DNA of 22,984 nt, taken from an uncultured Lachnospiraceae bacterium (GTDB lineage Bacteria > Bacillota > Clostridia > Lachnospirales > Lachnospiraceae). Positions 7,263 to 14,872 of the stretch are shown here, piece after piece. A program made the translations under genes and the position numbers. The stretch lies in NCBI GenBank assembly GCA_902476265.1, contig CABSCP010000056.1, forward strand, positions 1-22,984, read 5' to 3'. The notes under the pieces were generated by a model that was given only the letters and a program-made list of their open reading frames with translations, ran no database searches and had not been told where the DNA came from. Position 1 is the first letter of the stretch. The number at the start of each line of letters is the position of its first letter.

Positions 7263-7322
7263 AAGTAGGGCAGAGAGGCGGATTTTTGAATCAAAGTTTG
7301 TTAAAAAAAAATCAAATAAGAG

Positions 7323-7372
7323 AAAAAACCTGTTTTCTGCAAAACGGATATCCGGCAGAAAACAGGTTTTTT
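7323..7372. terminator. Strong bidirectional terminator between spo0A-like and lysR genes
   Basis: An 18-base perfect stem, AAAAAACCTGTTTTCTGC (7323-7340) with its complement at 7355-7372, has a 14-base loop. The A and T runs at its ends serve both directions. The last bases (7371-7372) are part of the stop codon of the lysR gene. Confidence 0.93.
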
Positions 7373-8267
7373 AATTTTCATGATTGTTTAAAAGCATATC
7401 CATCAGACAATGGGATGCGGCTCCCAGAGGCCTGCCCGGATCCCGCACCAAACAGATATAGCGGAGCGGAATTTCATCCTTTAAGGGAATGGATAAAACA
7501 CGGTTTTCGGAAAGCGCCTGGGCGGCCAGTTCTTCCGGCATGAAGGCAAGGCCCAGGTTGTGGATCACTACCGGGAGAAGGAGATCAGCGCTGGCCAGCT
7601 CGATATCATATTGAAGAGGAAGGCCGTGAGAGGCAAAGAAGTTTTCATAAAAACGGTGGGACATGGTGGTGGTCGCCAGCCCCGCGAATGGGTAGGATCT
7701 CAAGTCCTGCAGGGCATTATCCTGACGGCACAGCCCGGCAAAGCGGGGGCCGCCCACCAGGATTGTTTTCACAGGGCGCAGCCGCGTGACGATGTACGGC
7801 TTTTCAATCTGCAGGGGAGTGGGAACAACGGCCATGTCGGTGCGTCCCTCCTTCAGATCGGCAAGGACGTGGGAGGTGGTGCCGTTGCTGATGCGAATTT
7901 TGACGTCGGGATATTCCTGCTGGAAAAAAGTGAGTCTTTCAAGCAGCAGACAGTGCAGAGCGGTCTCCGTAGCGCCGACGCTCACCGCCCCGCCGTGCAG
8001 GCCCAGCGCCATACCCAACTCTTCTTCTCCCCGGAGGATCCTCTCGCAGGCAGGGGCGACATGGCGGTATAGAATTTCACCTTCCGGCGTGAGAGTCACC
8101 CCATGGCGGGAGCGGATGAACAGACGGCAGCCCAGCTCACTCTCCAGGTTCTGCATGCTGCGGGTGACAGAAGGCTGGCTGGAAAGAAGCATCGTGGCGG
8201 CCCGGGTAAAATTTTTGTATTTTGCTACATAATAAAAGGTTTTATAGTAATCAAAGCTGGCAGACAT
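7371..8267 (-). CDS. LysR-type transcriptional regulator
   Basis: 298 residues, the usual size of the family. The N-terminal winged helix-turn-helix covers residues 5-65 (FYYVAKYKNFTRAATML, SQPSVTRSMQNLESELG, LFIRSRHGVTLTPEG). A linker helix and a two-lobed periplasmic-binding-protein-like effector domain follow (from about residue 92, with the typical VSVGATETALHCLLL start). AAAGGAGG lies 7 bases before the ATG. It is transcribed away from the V-type ATPase operon, and the two promoters overlap. LysR proteins commonly control the divergent neighbour, so ion or pH-linked control of the ATPase is a reasonable inference. The effector molecule cannot be told from sequence. Confidence 0.92.
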   Translation of the reverse strand: MSASFDYYKTFYYVAKYKNFTRAATMLLSSQPSVTRSMQNLESELGCRLFIRSRHGVTLTPEGEILYRHVAPACERILRGEEELGMALGLHGGAVSVGATETALHCLLLERLTFFQQEYPDVKIRISNGTTSHVLADLKEGRTDMAVVPTPLQIEKPYIVTRLRPVKTILVGGPRFAGLCRQDNALQDLRSYPFAGLATTTMSHRFYENFFASHGLPLQYDIELASADLLLPVVIHNLGLAFMPEELAAQALSENRVLSIPLKDEIPLRYICLVRDPGRPLGAASHCLMDMLLNNHEN

Positions 8268-8300
8268 GGAAGACCTCCTTTTTTATCATGCATTTTTGAT

Positions 8301-8330
8301 ATTATACACATATCATATTATTATTTTCCA
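8301..8330 (-). promoter_or_regulatory. Promoter of the lysR gene
   Basis: On the minus strand TGGAAA (complement of 8325-8330) and TATAAT (complement of 8301-8306) are separated by 18 bases. A further inverted repeat, TGATAT-N7-ATATCA (8297-8315), covers the -10. Confidence 0.55.
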
Positions 8331-8353
8331 ATATGATTCAATCATAGTATAAT
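8325..8353 (+). promoter_or_regulatory. Promoter of the V-type ATPase operon with LysR-type operator
   Basis: TTTCCA (8325-8330) and a consensus TATAAT (8348-8353) are 17 bases apart. The spacer contains the perfect palindrome TATGATTCAATCATA (8332-8346), which fits the T-N11-A pattern of LysR binding sites. The -35 hexamer is the same six base pairs that serve the divergent lysR promoter. Confidence 0.6.
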
Positions 8354-8398
8354 ACGGCAGAAGGAATTTGAAAAGACGAAAAAAGGAGGCGTGTCGGC

Positions 8399-8722
8399 AT
8401 GGAAAGGACCATAGAAGAGGTCTTAAACAGGCTCGTGGATGTGGAAGAAGCCGCCGCTCAGATGAAGGAAGCGGTGGATGCCCGGAAAAAAGAACTTGCG
8501 GCGCAGATGGAAGAAAAGAAAAAGCAGTTTGACCAGATGCTGGAGCAGAATACTGCTGAAAAGGAAGCTGCACTCCGGGAACGGATGGAGAAGGAAAAGG
8601 AAGAAGAGCTTTCCAGGCTGAGACAGGAAACGGAACGAGAGCTGATCGACATCCGGCACAGATATAAAACGGAACATGACAGGATTTCGGATGAAATTTT
8701 AAAATCCATGATAAGGGTGTGA
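8399..8722 (+). CDS. ntpF: V-type ATP synthase peripheral stalk subunit (G/H, NtpF-like)
   Basis: 107 residues, almost wholly a charged coiled coil rich in Glu, Lys, Gln and Ala with heptad spacing. AAGGAGG lies 9 bases before the ATG. It is the first gene of the ATPase operon, the position held by the small stalk subunit (NtpF in Enterococcus, AhaH in archaea). It pairs with subunit E to form the peripheral stalk that holds the A/B head against rotation. Sequence is poorly conserved in this family, so the assignment rests on size, coiled-coil character and position. Confidence 0.85.
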   Translation: MERTIEEVLNRLVDVEEAAAQMKEAVDARKKELAAQMEEKKKQFDQMLEQNTAEKEAALRERMEKEKEEELSRLRQETERELIDIRHRYKTEHDRISDEILKSMIRV

Positions 8723-8726
8723 GGAA

Positions 8727-9758
8727 ATGAGCTTATTTCGTTACAGCGGCCTGACAACAAAGGTGCGCGCGATGAGCGGGAAACTGCTTGACAGAGAGGA
8801 TTTTGAACAGATCAGCAGTCTGGGCAGCGTTCCCGAGGTGATCGGATGGCTGAAGAAAACGCCCTCCTATGCCAAAATCCTGGAGAAAGAAAATGAAAAT
8901 GATCTGCACAGAGGACAGGCGGAAGGAATCGTCATGCAGTCTCTGTTCGCAGATTTTTCTAAACTTTACCGGTTTTCCAATCTGGAACAGCGTGCATTTT
9001 TGGACAGTTATTTCAGAAGATATGAAATTACCTGCTTAAAGATGCTGGTGCGAGCGGTTTTCGGGAACGGGGGGACGCTTACGGATGTTTCGGAGTACCG
9101 GGAGATTTTTGCCCGACATTCCCGCTTTCCACTCATACAGGCGGCATCGGCGGACACGATGGAAGGCCTTATCCAGGCGTTGGAAGGGACTCCTTACTGC
9201 AGCGTGCTGAAAAATGTATATGCAGGCGGCGGGGAGAAGCTGTTTGACTATGAATTTGCCCTGGATATGTTTTATTTTACCGATCTGTGGAAACGGGTGA
9301 GAAAGAATTTAAAAAAACAGGACAGGGAAGCGGTGATCCAATCAGTGGGAACCGAAATCGACCTGTTGAATCTGCAGTGGATTTACAGGGCCAAAAAGTA
9401 TTACCGGATGGAAGCGTCCGATATTTATGCGCTCATTATTCCGGTTCATTATCGGTTGTCCACGGAAGAGATCAAAGGAATGGCAGAGGCGGACAGCGAG
9501 GAAGAAATGCTTTCCCGTGCAGCGGCCACGAAGTACGGGAGGTTTGCAAAACAGGAGGATCATCCCGGACTGGAAAAAGCCGGAAGCCGCATCCAGGAGA
9601 AGGTGCATGCGGCCCTGATGGGACAGAAACCATATTCCGCAGCTTGTCTCGATGTATATTTATATAGGAAGGAACGCGAAGTGCATAAAATAATTACGGC
9701 CATGGAATGTGTGAGATATGGGCTGCCGGCTGAGAAAATCCGAGAATATCTGGCGTAA
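8727..9758 (+). CDS. ntpC: V-type ATP synthase subunit C
   Basis: 343 residues, matching the usual 330-350 of subunit C (AC39/subunit d in eukaryotes). It is a mostly helical soluble protein with three similar helical bundles, starting FRYSGLTTKVRAMSGKLL. It sits as a funnel between the central shaft (D/F) and the K ring. The ATG begins 4 bases after the previous stop, with a TGAGGA ribosome binding site overlapping that stop, so translation is probably coupled. In Enterococcus hirae ntpC lies later in the operon; here it precedes subunit I. Confidence 0.88.
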   Translation: MSLFRYSGLTTKVRAMSGKLLDREDFEQISSLGSVPEVIGWLKKTPSYAKILEKENENDLHRGQAEGIVMQSLFADFSKLYRFSNLEQRAFLDSYFRRYEITCLKMLVRAVFGNGGTLTDVSEYREIFARHSRFPLIQAASADTMEGLIQALEGTPYCSVLKNVYAGGGEKLFDYEFALDMFYFTDLWKRVRKNLKKQDREAVIQSVGTEIDLLNLQWIYRAKKYYRMEASDIYALIIPVHYRLSTEEIKGMAEADSEEEMLSRAAATKYGRFAKQEDHPGLEKAGSRIQEKVHAALMGQKPYSAACLDVYLYRKEREVHKIITAMECVRYGLPAEKIREYLA

Positions 9759-9773
9759 AGGAAGGTGCGGCAA

Positions 9774-11726
9774 TTGATTGAAAAAATGAAATTTATCAGC
9801 CTTATCGGGCCGAAGGATCAGCTTGATACGGTGACACAGAAGTATCTTTGCCGGTATGAGATACAACTGGAAAATGCGGTGGGGGAGCTGAAAAATTTAA
9901 AAAACATCATTCCCGGCACAGAAAATAACCCATACCGGGATATCGCTGCGAAAGCATCGGAAACAGCCCGGAGATTTGGGGCGCAGCGGCTGCCGCAGGA
10001 AAAGATGGAGCCTGAGGAAGCGGAAGCGATCATCAGGGAGGCGGAAGAAAAACGTCTGGCGGCAGAACAAAAGAAAGCGGGACTTTCGGAACAACTGAAA
10101 AAGAAACAAGAGCTGTTCGGCGCGGTCAAACCTTACCGGGAGCTGCATTTTGACATTTCCAGAATCCTGCATTTCAAAGAGGTAAAATTCCGATTCGGAA
10201 AGATACCGGCAGAATATTATGAGAGACTGAAAAAATATGTTTATGATGACATAGGAACCATATTTGAAAAATGTGCGGCGGATCAGGAGTACATCTGGGG
10301 TGTTTATTTTGTACCGGCCGCGGAAGAAGAAAAAGTGGATGCCATTTACGCTTCCTTCCATTTTGAAAGGATCTTTTTGGAAGATGCCTACGAGGGCACT
10401 GTGGATGAAGCGTGCAGGGCGCTGCAGGCGGAGATTGACAGCCTGCAGAGGCAGATCGCGGAAGTGGAAAGCACTCTGATCTCGGAATTGAGCGGTATCG
10501 GAGGAAAGATCAGCCTGGCGGCAAAGGTTCTAAAAAAGGCGGAAAAACTTTTCGATATCCGGCGGCTGGCGGCATTTACCAAAGCCAAGGACGATACCTT
10601 TTTCATTTTGTGCGGCTGGATGACAGGAGCAGATGCGAACCGCCTGAAGGCAGAGCTGGATGCGGATCCCGATATTTTTTGCACCATGGAGGAAAATCCG
10701 GACAAAAGAACTGCCAAGCCGCCCACAAGATTGAAAAACCCGAAACTGATCCGGCCTTTTGAAATGTTTATCCGGATGTATGGCCTGCCGGATTATGATG
10801 AATTTGATCCCACGCTGTTTGTGGCGATAACCTATTCCATTATTTTCGGAGCGATGTTCGGGGATGTGGGACAGGGGCTGTGCCTGCTGATCGGCGGCTT
10901 TTTACTATATCGCTATAAAAAAATGGATCTTGCGGCGATCATCGGCAGCTGTGGATTTTTCTCCACCATATTCGGCTTTCTATACGGCAGTATATTCGGC
11001 TTTGAAAACTGGATCCCGGCCTTGTGGCTGCGGCCGGCGGAGGCGATGTCGCAATTGCCGTTTATCGGAAATCTGAACACCGTATTTGTGGTGACCATCG
11101 CCGTGGGAATGGGCCTGATTCTGCTGACCATGATTTTTCATATGATAAATGCTCTGAAAGCGAAGGATATCAAATCCGCGCTGTTTGATACCAACGGGGC
11201 GGCCGGATTTGTCTTTTACGGGGCCGTGGCAGCGGTTGTGGTGCTGTTCATGACGGGACACAGCCTGCCGGCAGCGGCGGTGCTGGCCGTGATGTTTGTC
11301 CTGCCGCTTCTGGTGATTGCCTGTAAAGAACCGCTGGGCGCATGGCTGGAGAAGAAAACCTATGAAAAGGAAAGCGGCCCGGTGATGTTTGTGGTGCAGG
11401 CGTTCTTTGAACTGTTTGAAGTGTGTCTGAGTTATTTTTCAAATACCTTGTCCTTTGTCCGTATCGGCGCTTTTGCGGTCAGCCATGCCGCTATGATGCA
11501 GGTGGTCATGATGCTGGCCGGAGCGGAAAACGGCGGGATGCCGAACCTTCCGGTGGTGGTCATCGGGAATCTGATCGTCATGGGGATGGAAGGCCTGATC
11601 GTCGGGATTCAGGTCCTGCGTCTGCAGTATTATGAATTTTTCAGCCGTTTCTATCAGGGAGGCGGCAGAGAATTTGAACCCTATATTAAAATAGAAGAAT
11701 ATAATGAAGGAGGTCATTTATCATGA
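9774..11726 (+). CDS. ntpI: V-type ATP synthase subunit I (a subunit)
   Basis: About 650 residues. The N-terminal half (to about 330) is a cytoplasmic coiled-coil arm. The C-terminal half has seven or eight membrane helices, beginning at YDEFDPTLFVAITYSIIFGAMFGD. The essential arginine that releases ions from the rotor lies in SFVRIGAFAVSHA (R563), matching R735 of yeast Vph1. With the K ring this subunit forms the ion path. The TTG at 9774 is preferred because AAGGAAGG lies 8 bases before it. A GTG at 9765 is in frame but too close to that site. Its stop overlaps the start of subunit K. Confidence 0.93.
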   Translation: MIEKMKFISLIGPKDQLDTVTQKYLCRYEIQLENAVGELKNLKNIIPGTENNPYRDIAAKASETARRFGAQRLPQEKMEPEEAEAIIREAEEKRLAAEQKKAGLSEQLKKKQELFGAVKPYRELHFDISRILHFKEVKFRFGKIPAEYYERLKKYVYDDIGTIFEKCAADQEYIWGVYFVPAAEEEKVDAIYASFHFERIFLEDAYEGTVDEACRALQAEIDSLQRQIAEVESTLISELSGIGGKISLAAKVLKKAEKLFDIRRLAAFTKAKDDTFFILCGWMTGADANRLKAELDADPDIFCTMEENPDKRTAKPPTRLKNPKLIRPFEMFIRMYGLPDYDEFDPTLFVAITYSIIFGAMFGDVGQGLCLLIGGFLLYRYKKMDLAAIIGSCGFFSTIFGFLYGSIFGFENWIPALWLRPAEAMSQLPFIGNLNTVFVVTIAVGMGLILLTMIFHMINALKAKDIKSALFDTNGAAGFVFYGAVAAVVVLFMTGHSLPAAAVLAVMFVLPLLVIACKEPLGAWLEKKTYEKESGPVMFVVQAFFELFEVCLSYFSNTLSFVRIGAFAVSHAAMMQVVMMLAGAENGGMPNLPVVVIGNLIVMGMEGLIVGIQVLRLQYYEFFSRFYQGGGREFEPYIKIEEYNEGGHLS

Positions 11727-12154
11727 CAAAAATAATTTTATTCACAGCATTTATCGCCAGCATTGCGGTACCCTTCCGCATATTTGTAAAAGGGGAAAAG
11801 ACAAAAAAAAGATATAAAATGACTTTGGCATTAAACGGCGCCCTGTTTTTCGGACTGATGCTCTGCACCGGAATCCTGATGTTTTCCGGCAATGCGTTTG
11901 CAGCGGAAACCGCGGCAGAAACCGCAGCGGCAGGCGGCCTTTCCACGGGTCTTGGATATCTGGCGGCGGGGCTTTCCATCGGCCTGTCCTGTGTGGGCGG
12001 CGGTATTGCCGTTGCCAGCGCCGCATCCGCAGCCCTTGGCGCAATCAGTGAAGATTCCTCTATCCTCGGTAAGTCTCTGATTTTCGTAGGTCTGGCCGAA
12101 GGTGTCTGCCTGTATGGTTTGATCATCGCATTTATGATTCTGGGGAAACTTTGA
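11723..12154 (+). CDS. ntpK: V-type ATP synthase subunit K (proteolipid, c ring)
   Basis: 143 residues with an AAGGAGG ribosome binding site; the ATG overlaps the previous stop (ATGA). The C-terminal pair of helices (76-143) is a standard c-subunit hairpin with a glycine/alanine zipper (GLSCVGGGIAVASAA), the polar loop SED, and the ion-binding E126 in GLAEGVCLYG. The N-terminal half is unusual. It has one helix (3-22), a basic loop (KGEKTKKRYK), and a second helix (33-57) ending in a signal-peptidase-like AFA motif and an Ala/Glu linker, and it lacks the glycine pattern of a real c hairpin. Enterococcus NtpK has two c-like hairpins and about 156 residues. The glutamine used as a sodium ligand there is a glycine here, so protons may be the coupling ion. 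This is inference. Confidence 0.93.
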   Translation: MTKIILFTAFIASIAVPFRIFVKGEKTKKRYKMTLALNGALFFGLMLCTGILMFSGNAFAAETAAETAAAGGLSTGLGYLAAGLSIGLSCVGGGIAVASAASAALGAISEDSSILGKSLIFVGLAEGVCLYGLIIAFMILGKL

Positions 12155-12462
12155 TGAAAATGTATTTGATCAGTGACAACATTGATACCTGGACCGGCAT
12201 GAGACTTGCCGGGGTGGAAGGCGCGGTGGTCCATGAGAGACAGGAACTGAAGGCAGAAATCGACAAGGTGCTTGCCGATAAGGAAATCGGAATCCTGCTT
12301 CTGACGGAAAAATTCGGGAAGGAATTTCCGGATATCATCGACCATATCAGGTTGGAGCGGAAGTTACCGCTGATTGTGGAAATCCCGGACAGACACGGTA
12401 CGGGCCGCGCCCCGGATTTCATCACATCCTATGTGAATGAAGCGATCGGAATCAAGATCTAA
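12154..12462 (+). CDS. ntpG: V-type ATP synthase subunit F
   Basis: 102 residues, the usual length. It has an alternating beta/alpha fold of CheY-like type (MYLISDNIDTWTGMRLAGVEG, GILLLTEKF, LPLIVEIPD) and ends in a helix. It binds subunit D in the rotor shaft and can modulate ATPase activity. The ATG shares its first base with the stop of the K gene, so translation is coupled; only weak GGGG bases precede it. Confidence 0.92.
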   Translation: MKMYLISDNIDTWTGMRLAGVEGAVVHERQELKAEIDKVLADKEIGILLLTEKFGKEFPDIIDHIRLERKLPLIVEIPDRHGTGRAPDFITSYVNEAIGIKI

Positions 12463-12485
12463 CCTGTAAGGAGTTGGAGGACAGT

Positions 12486-13073
12486 ATGACAATCGATGAA
12501 AAATTGCAGCATTTTATGGATGTGACTACCCAAAAAGTCAATGCAGAAAATGCCGGACAGATCGAAGAATATAAAAAGGGACTGCAGAAAGTATTTCAGG
12601 ATTACCAGGAGAATGCACTGCGCAAGGCGGAGCTTTCCCTGCGGCTGAAGAAAGAAAGCCTGGAAAAGCAGAAAAATGCAGAAGCGGCCAGACAGCAGAT
12701 GGAAATCCGGGAACAGACCGGAAAGCTGCAGAAAGAACTGGAACAGAAGCTTTTTTCAGAGGTGAAGGGAAAGCTGGAGCGCTATATGGGCACCAGAGAA
12801 TATGAAAAGTACCTGATTGAACAGGTGCGCAGTATCAAAAAGTTCGCCGGAGAGGACGAAGTGGTGATCTATATCGATCCGGCGGATATCGGAAAACAGA
12901 ATGCCATTTCAGCCGGAGCAAATACTGCGGTTGTGGTGAGCGCTTACGGTTTTGGCGGCGGCATCCGGGCGGTGATCGCCAAAAGAGGGATTCTGATCGA
13001 CCAGTCCTTTGATACAAAACTGAAAGAAGCCTTTGAAGGGAAGGAGGGGAGCTTTCGATGGAAAAGTCTTTAA
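12486..13073 (+). CDS. ntpE: V-type ATP synthase subunit E
   Basis: 195 residues. The N-terminal 100 are a charged coiled coil (QKVFQDYQENALRKAELSLR). The C-terminal half is a mixed globular domain (EVVIYIDPADIGK, YGFGGGIRAVIAKRGILIDQSF) that clamps the top of subunit B. With the small coiled-coil subunit it forms the peripheral stalk. ATG 12486 is chosen with GGAGG 5 bases upstream; a TTG at 12474 is in frame but lacks spacing for a ribosome binding site. It overlaps the start of the A gene by 16 bases. Confidence 0.92.
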   Translation: MTIDEKLQHFMDVTTQKVNAENAGQIEEYKKGLQKVFQDYQENALRKAELSLRLKKESLEKQKNAEAARQQMEIREQTGKLQKELEQKLFSEVKGKLERYMGTREYEKYLIEQVRSIKKFAGEDEVVIYIDPADIGKQNAISAGANTAVVVSAYGFGGGIRAVIAKRGILIDQSFDTKLKEAFEGKEGSFRWKSL

Positions 13074-14824
13074 AAATTTATGGCATCAACGGCCCGCTCG
13101 TTTCCGTAAAGGGAAAGACAGACTTAAAAATGGGTGAAATGGTTTATGTGGGAGAGGAAAAGCTGGTAGGTGAAGTGATCCGGCTGTCCCGGGATATGAC
13201 CACCATCCAGGTTTTTGAAGAAACTTCCGGTTTAAAGCCGGGAGAAATGCTCTATCCCACAGGGGCTACCCTATCCGTAACGCTGGCACCGGGGATCGTG
13301 CGCAATATCTTTGACGGAATTGAGCGCCCGCTGGCGGAAATTGCCAAAAAATCAGGCAGTTATATCGACAGGGGATTTTCCATGGACTCTTTGGACAGGG
13401 AAAAGAAGTGGAAAACAACGGTTTGTGTAAAACCCGGCGACCGGGTCTGCGGCGGCGCCATCATCGCAGAAGTGCCGGAGACTCCCGCCATCGTCCATAA
13501 AGTGATGGTTCCTCCGGATATCCGGGGAATTGTAGAAACTGTGGTGCCCGACGGAGAGTACACGATAGATGACACCATAGTTACGCTTTTGAAACCGGAT
13601 GACACGACTGTCAGTCTTACGATGACACAAAAATGGCCGATCCGGGTACCGCGTCCCAACAGCAAACGGTATTCCGCATCCAGGCCTCTTGTGACAGGGC
13701 AGCGGATTCTGGATACCCTTTTCCCCATCGCAAAAGGAGGAACGGCGGCAATCCCCGGCGGCTTTGGTACAGGCAAAACCATGACCCAGCATTCTATCGC
13801 CAAATGGTCGGATGCGGATCTGATCGTCTATATCGGCTGCGGGGAACGGGGCAACGAGATGACGGAAGTGCTGGAGGATTTCTCCAAACTGATCGATCCC
13901 AAATCCGGCAATCCCATGATGGACCGGACCGTGCTCATCGCCAACACCTCCAATATGCCGGTTGCGGCCCGGGAGGCCAGCATTTATACAGGGCTGACCC
14001 TGGCGGAATATTACCGCGATATGGGATATCATGTGGCCATTATGGCAGATTCCACCTCCCGGTGGGCAGAAGCACTGAGAGAGCTTTCCGGACGTCTGGA
14101 GGAAATGCCTGCCGAGGAAGGGTTTCCGGCTTATCTGGCCAGCCGTCTGTCCGCATTTTATGAACGGGCCGGCATGGTGAAAAACTTAAACGGAACGGAA
14201 GGCAGTGTGACCATCATCGGCGCGGTATCGCCTCAGGGAGGTGACTTTTCCGAGCCCGTCACCCAAAATACCAAACGGTTTGTGCGCTGTTTCTGGGGGC
14301 TGGACAAAAACCTTGCCTACGCCCGTCACTTCCCGGCCATCCACTGGCTCACCAGCTACAGTGAATATCTGCCGGATCTGGCAAGCTGGTATGCGGACAA
14401 TGTGGGTTCCGACTTCATTGACGACCGGAATCAGCTGGTTGCCATATTGAACCAGGAGAGCAGTCTGATGGAAATCGTCAAGCTCATCGGCAGCGATGTG
14501 CTGCCGGATGACCAGAAACTGACGCTGGAAATCGCAAGGGTGATCCGTCTGGGCTTTTTGCAGCAGAATGCGTTCCATCCGGAGGATACCAGCGTGCCTT
14601 TGCTCAAACAGAAGAAAATGATGGAAACCATCCTCTATCTGTATGAAAAGGCGAAGGCCCTGGTCTCCATGGGAATGCCCATGTCCGTCTTAAAGGAAGA
14701 TCCCATTTTTGACAGGGTGATTTCCATAAAATATGATGTGGAAAATGACCGGCTGGATAAGTTTGACGATTACAAAAAGGCGATCGATCAGTTTTATGAT
14801 GATGTGATCGCCCGCAACGCATAG
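13058..14824 (+). CDS. ntpA: V-type ATP synthase catalytic subunit A
   Basis: 588 residues, the full family length. An N-terminal beta barrel is followed by the bulge domain special to V/A-type A subunits (about 110-190). The Walker A loop GGFGTGKT is at about residues 234-241, and the catalytic region includes GCGERGNEMTEVLEDF and ADSTSRWAEALRE. It binds and splits or makes ATP at the A/B interface. GGAGGGGAG-type bases precede the ATG inside the end of the E gene, with a 16-base overlap. No key residue looks missing. Confidence 0.97.
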   Translation: MEKSLKIYGINGPLVSVKGKTDLKMGEMVYVGEEKLVGEVIRLSRDMTTIQVFEETSGLKPGEMLYPTGATLSVTLAPGIVRNIFDGIERPLAEIAKKSGSYIDRGFSMDSLDREKKWKTTVCVKPGDRVCGGAIIAEVPETPAIVHKVMVPPDIRGIVETVVPDGEYTIDDTIVTLLKPDDTTVSLTMTQKWPIRVPRPNSKRYSASRPLVTGQRILDTLFPIAKGGTAAIPGGFGTGKTMTQHSIAKWSDADLIVYIGCGERGNEMTEVLEDFSKLIDPKSGNPMMDRTVLIANTSNMPVAAREASIYTGLTLAEYYRDMGYHVAIMADSTSRWAEALRELSGRLEEMPAEEGFPAYLASRLSAFYERAGMVKNLNGTEGSVTIIGAVSPQGGDFSEPVTQNTKRFVRCFWGLDKNLAYARHFPAIHWLTSYSEYLPDLASWYADNVGSDFIDDRNQLVAILNQESSLMEIVKLIGSDVLPDDQKLTLEIARVIRLGFLQQNAFHPEDTSVPLLKQKKMMETILYLYEKAKALVSMGMPMSVLKEDPIFDRVISIKYDVENDRLDKFDDYKKAIDQFYDDVIARNA

Positions 14825-14872
14825 GCAAATCATGCGGAATGCTGCTATGACGGCAGAATGGAGAATAGATAC

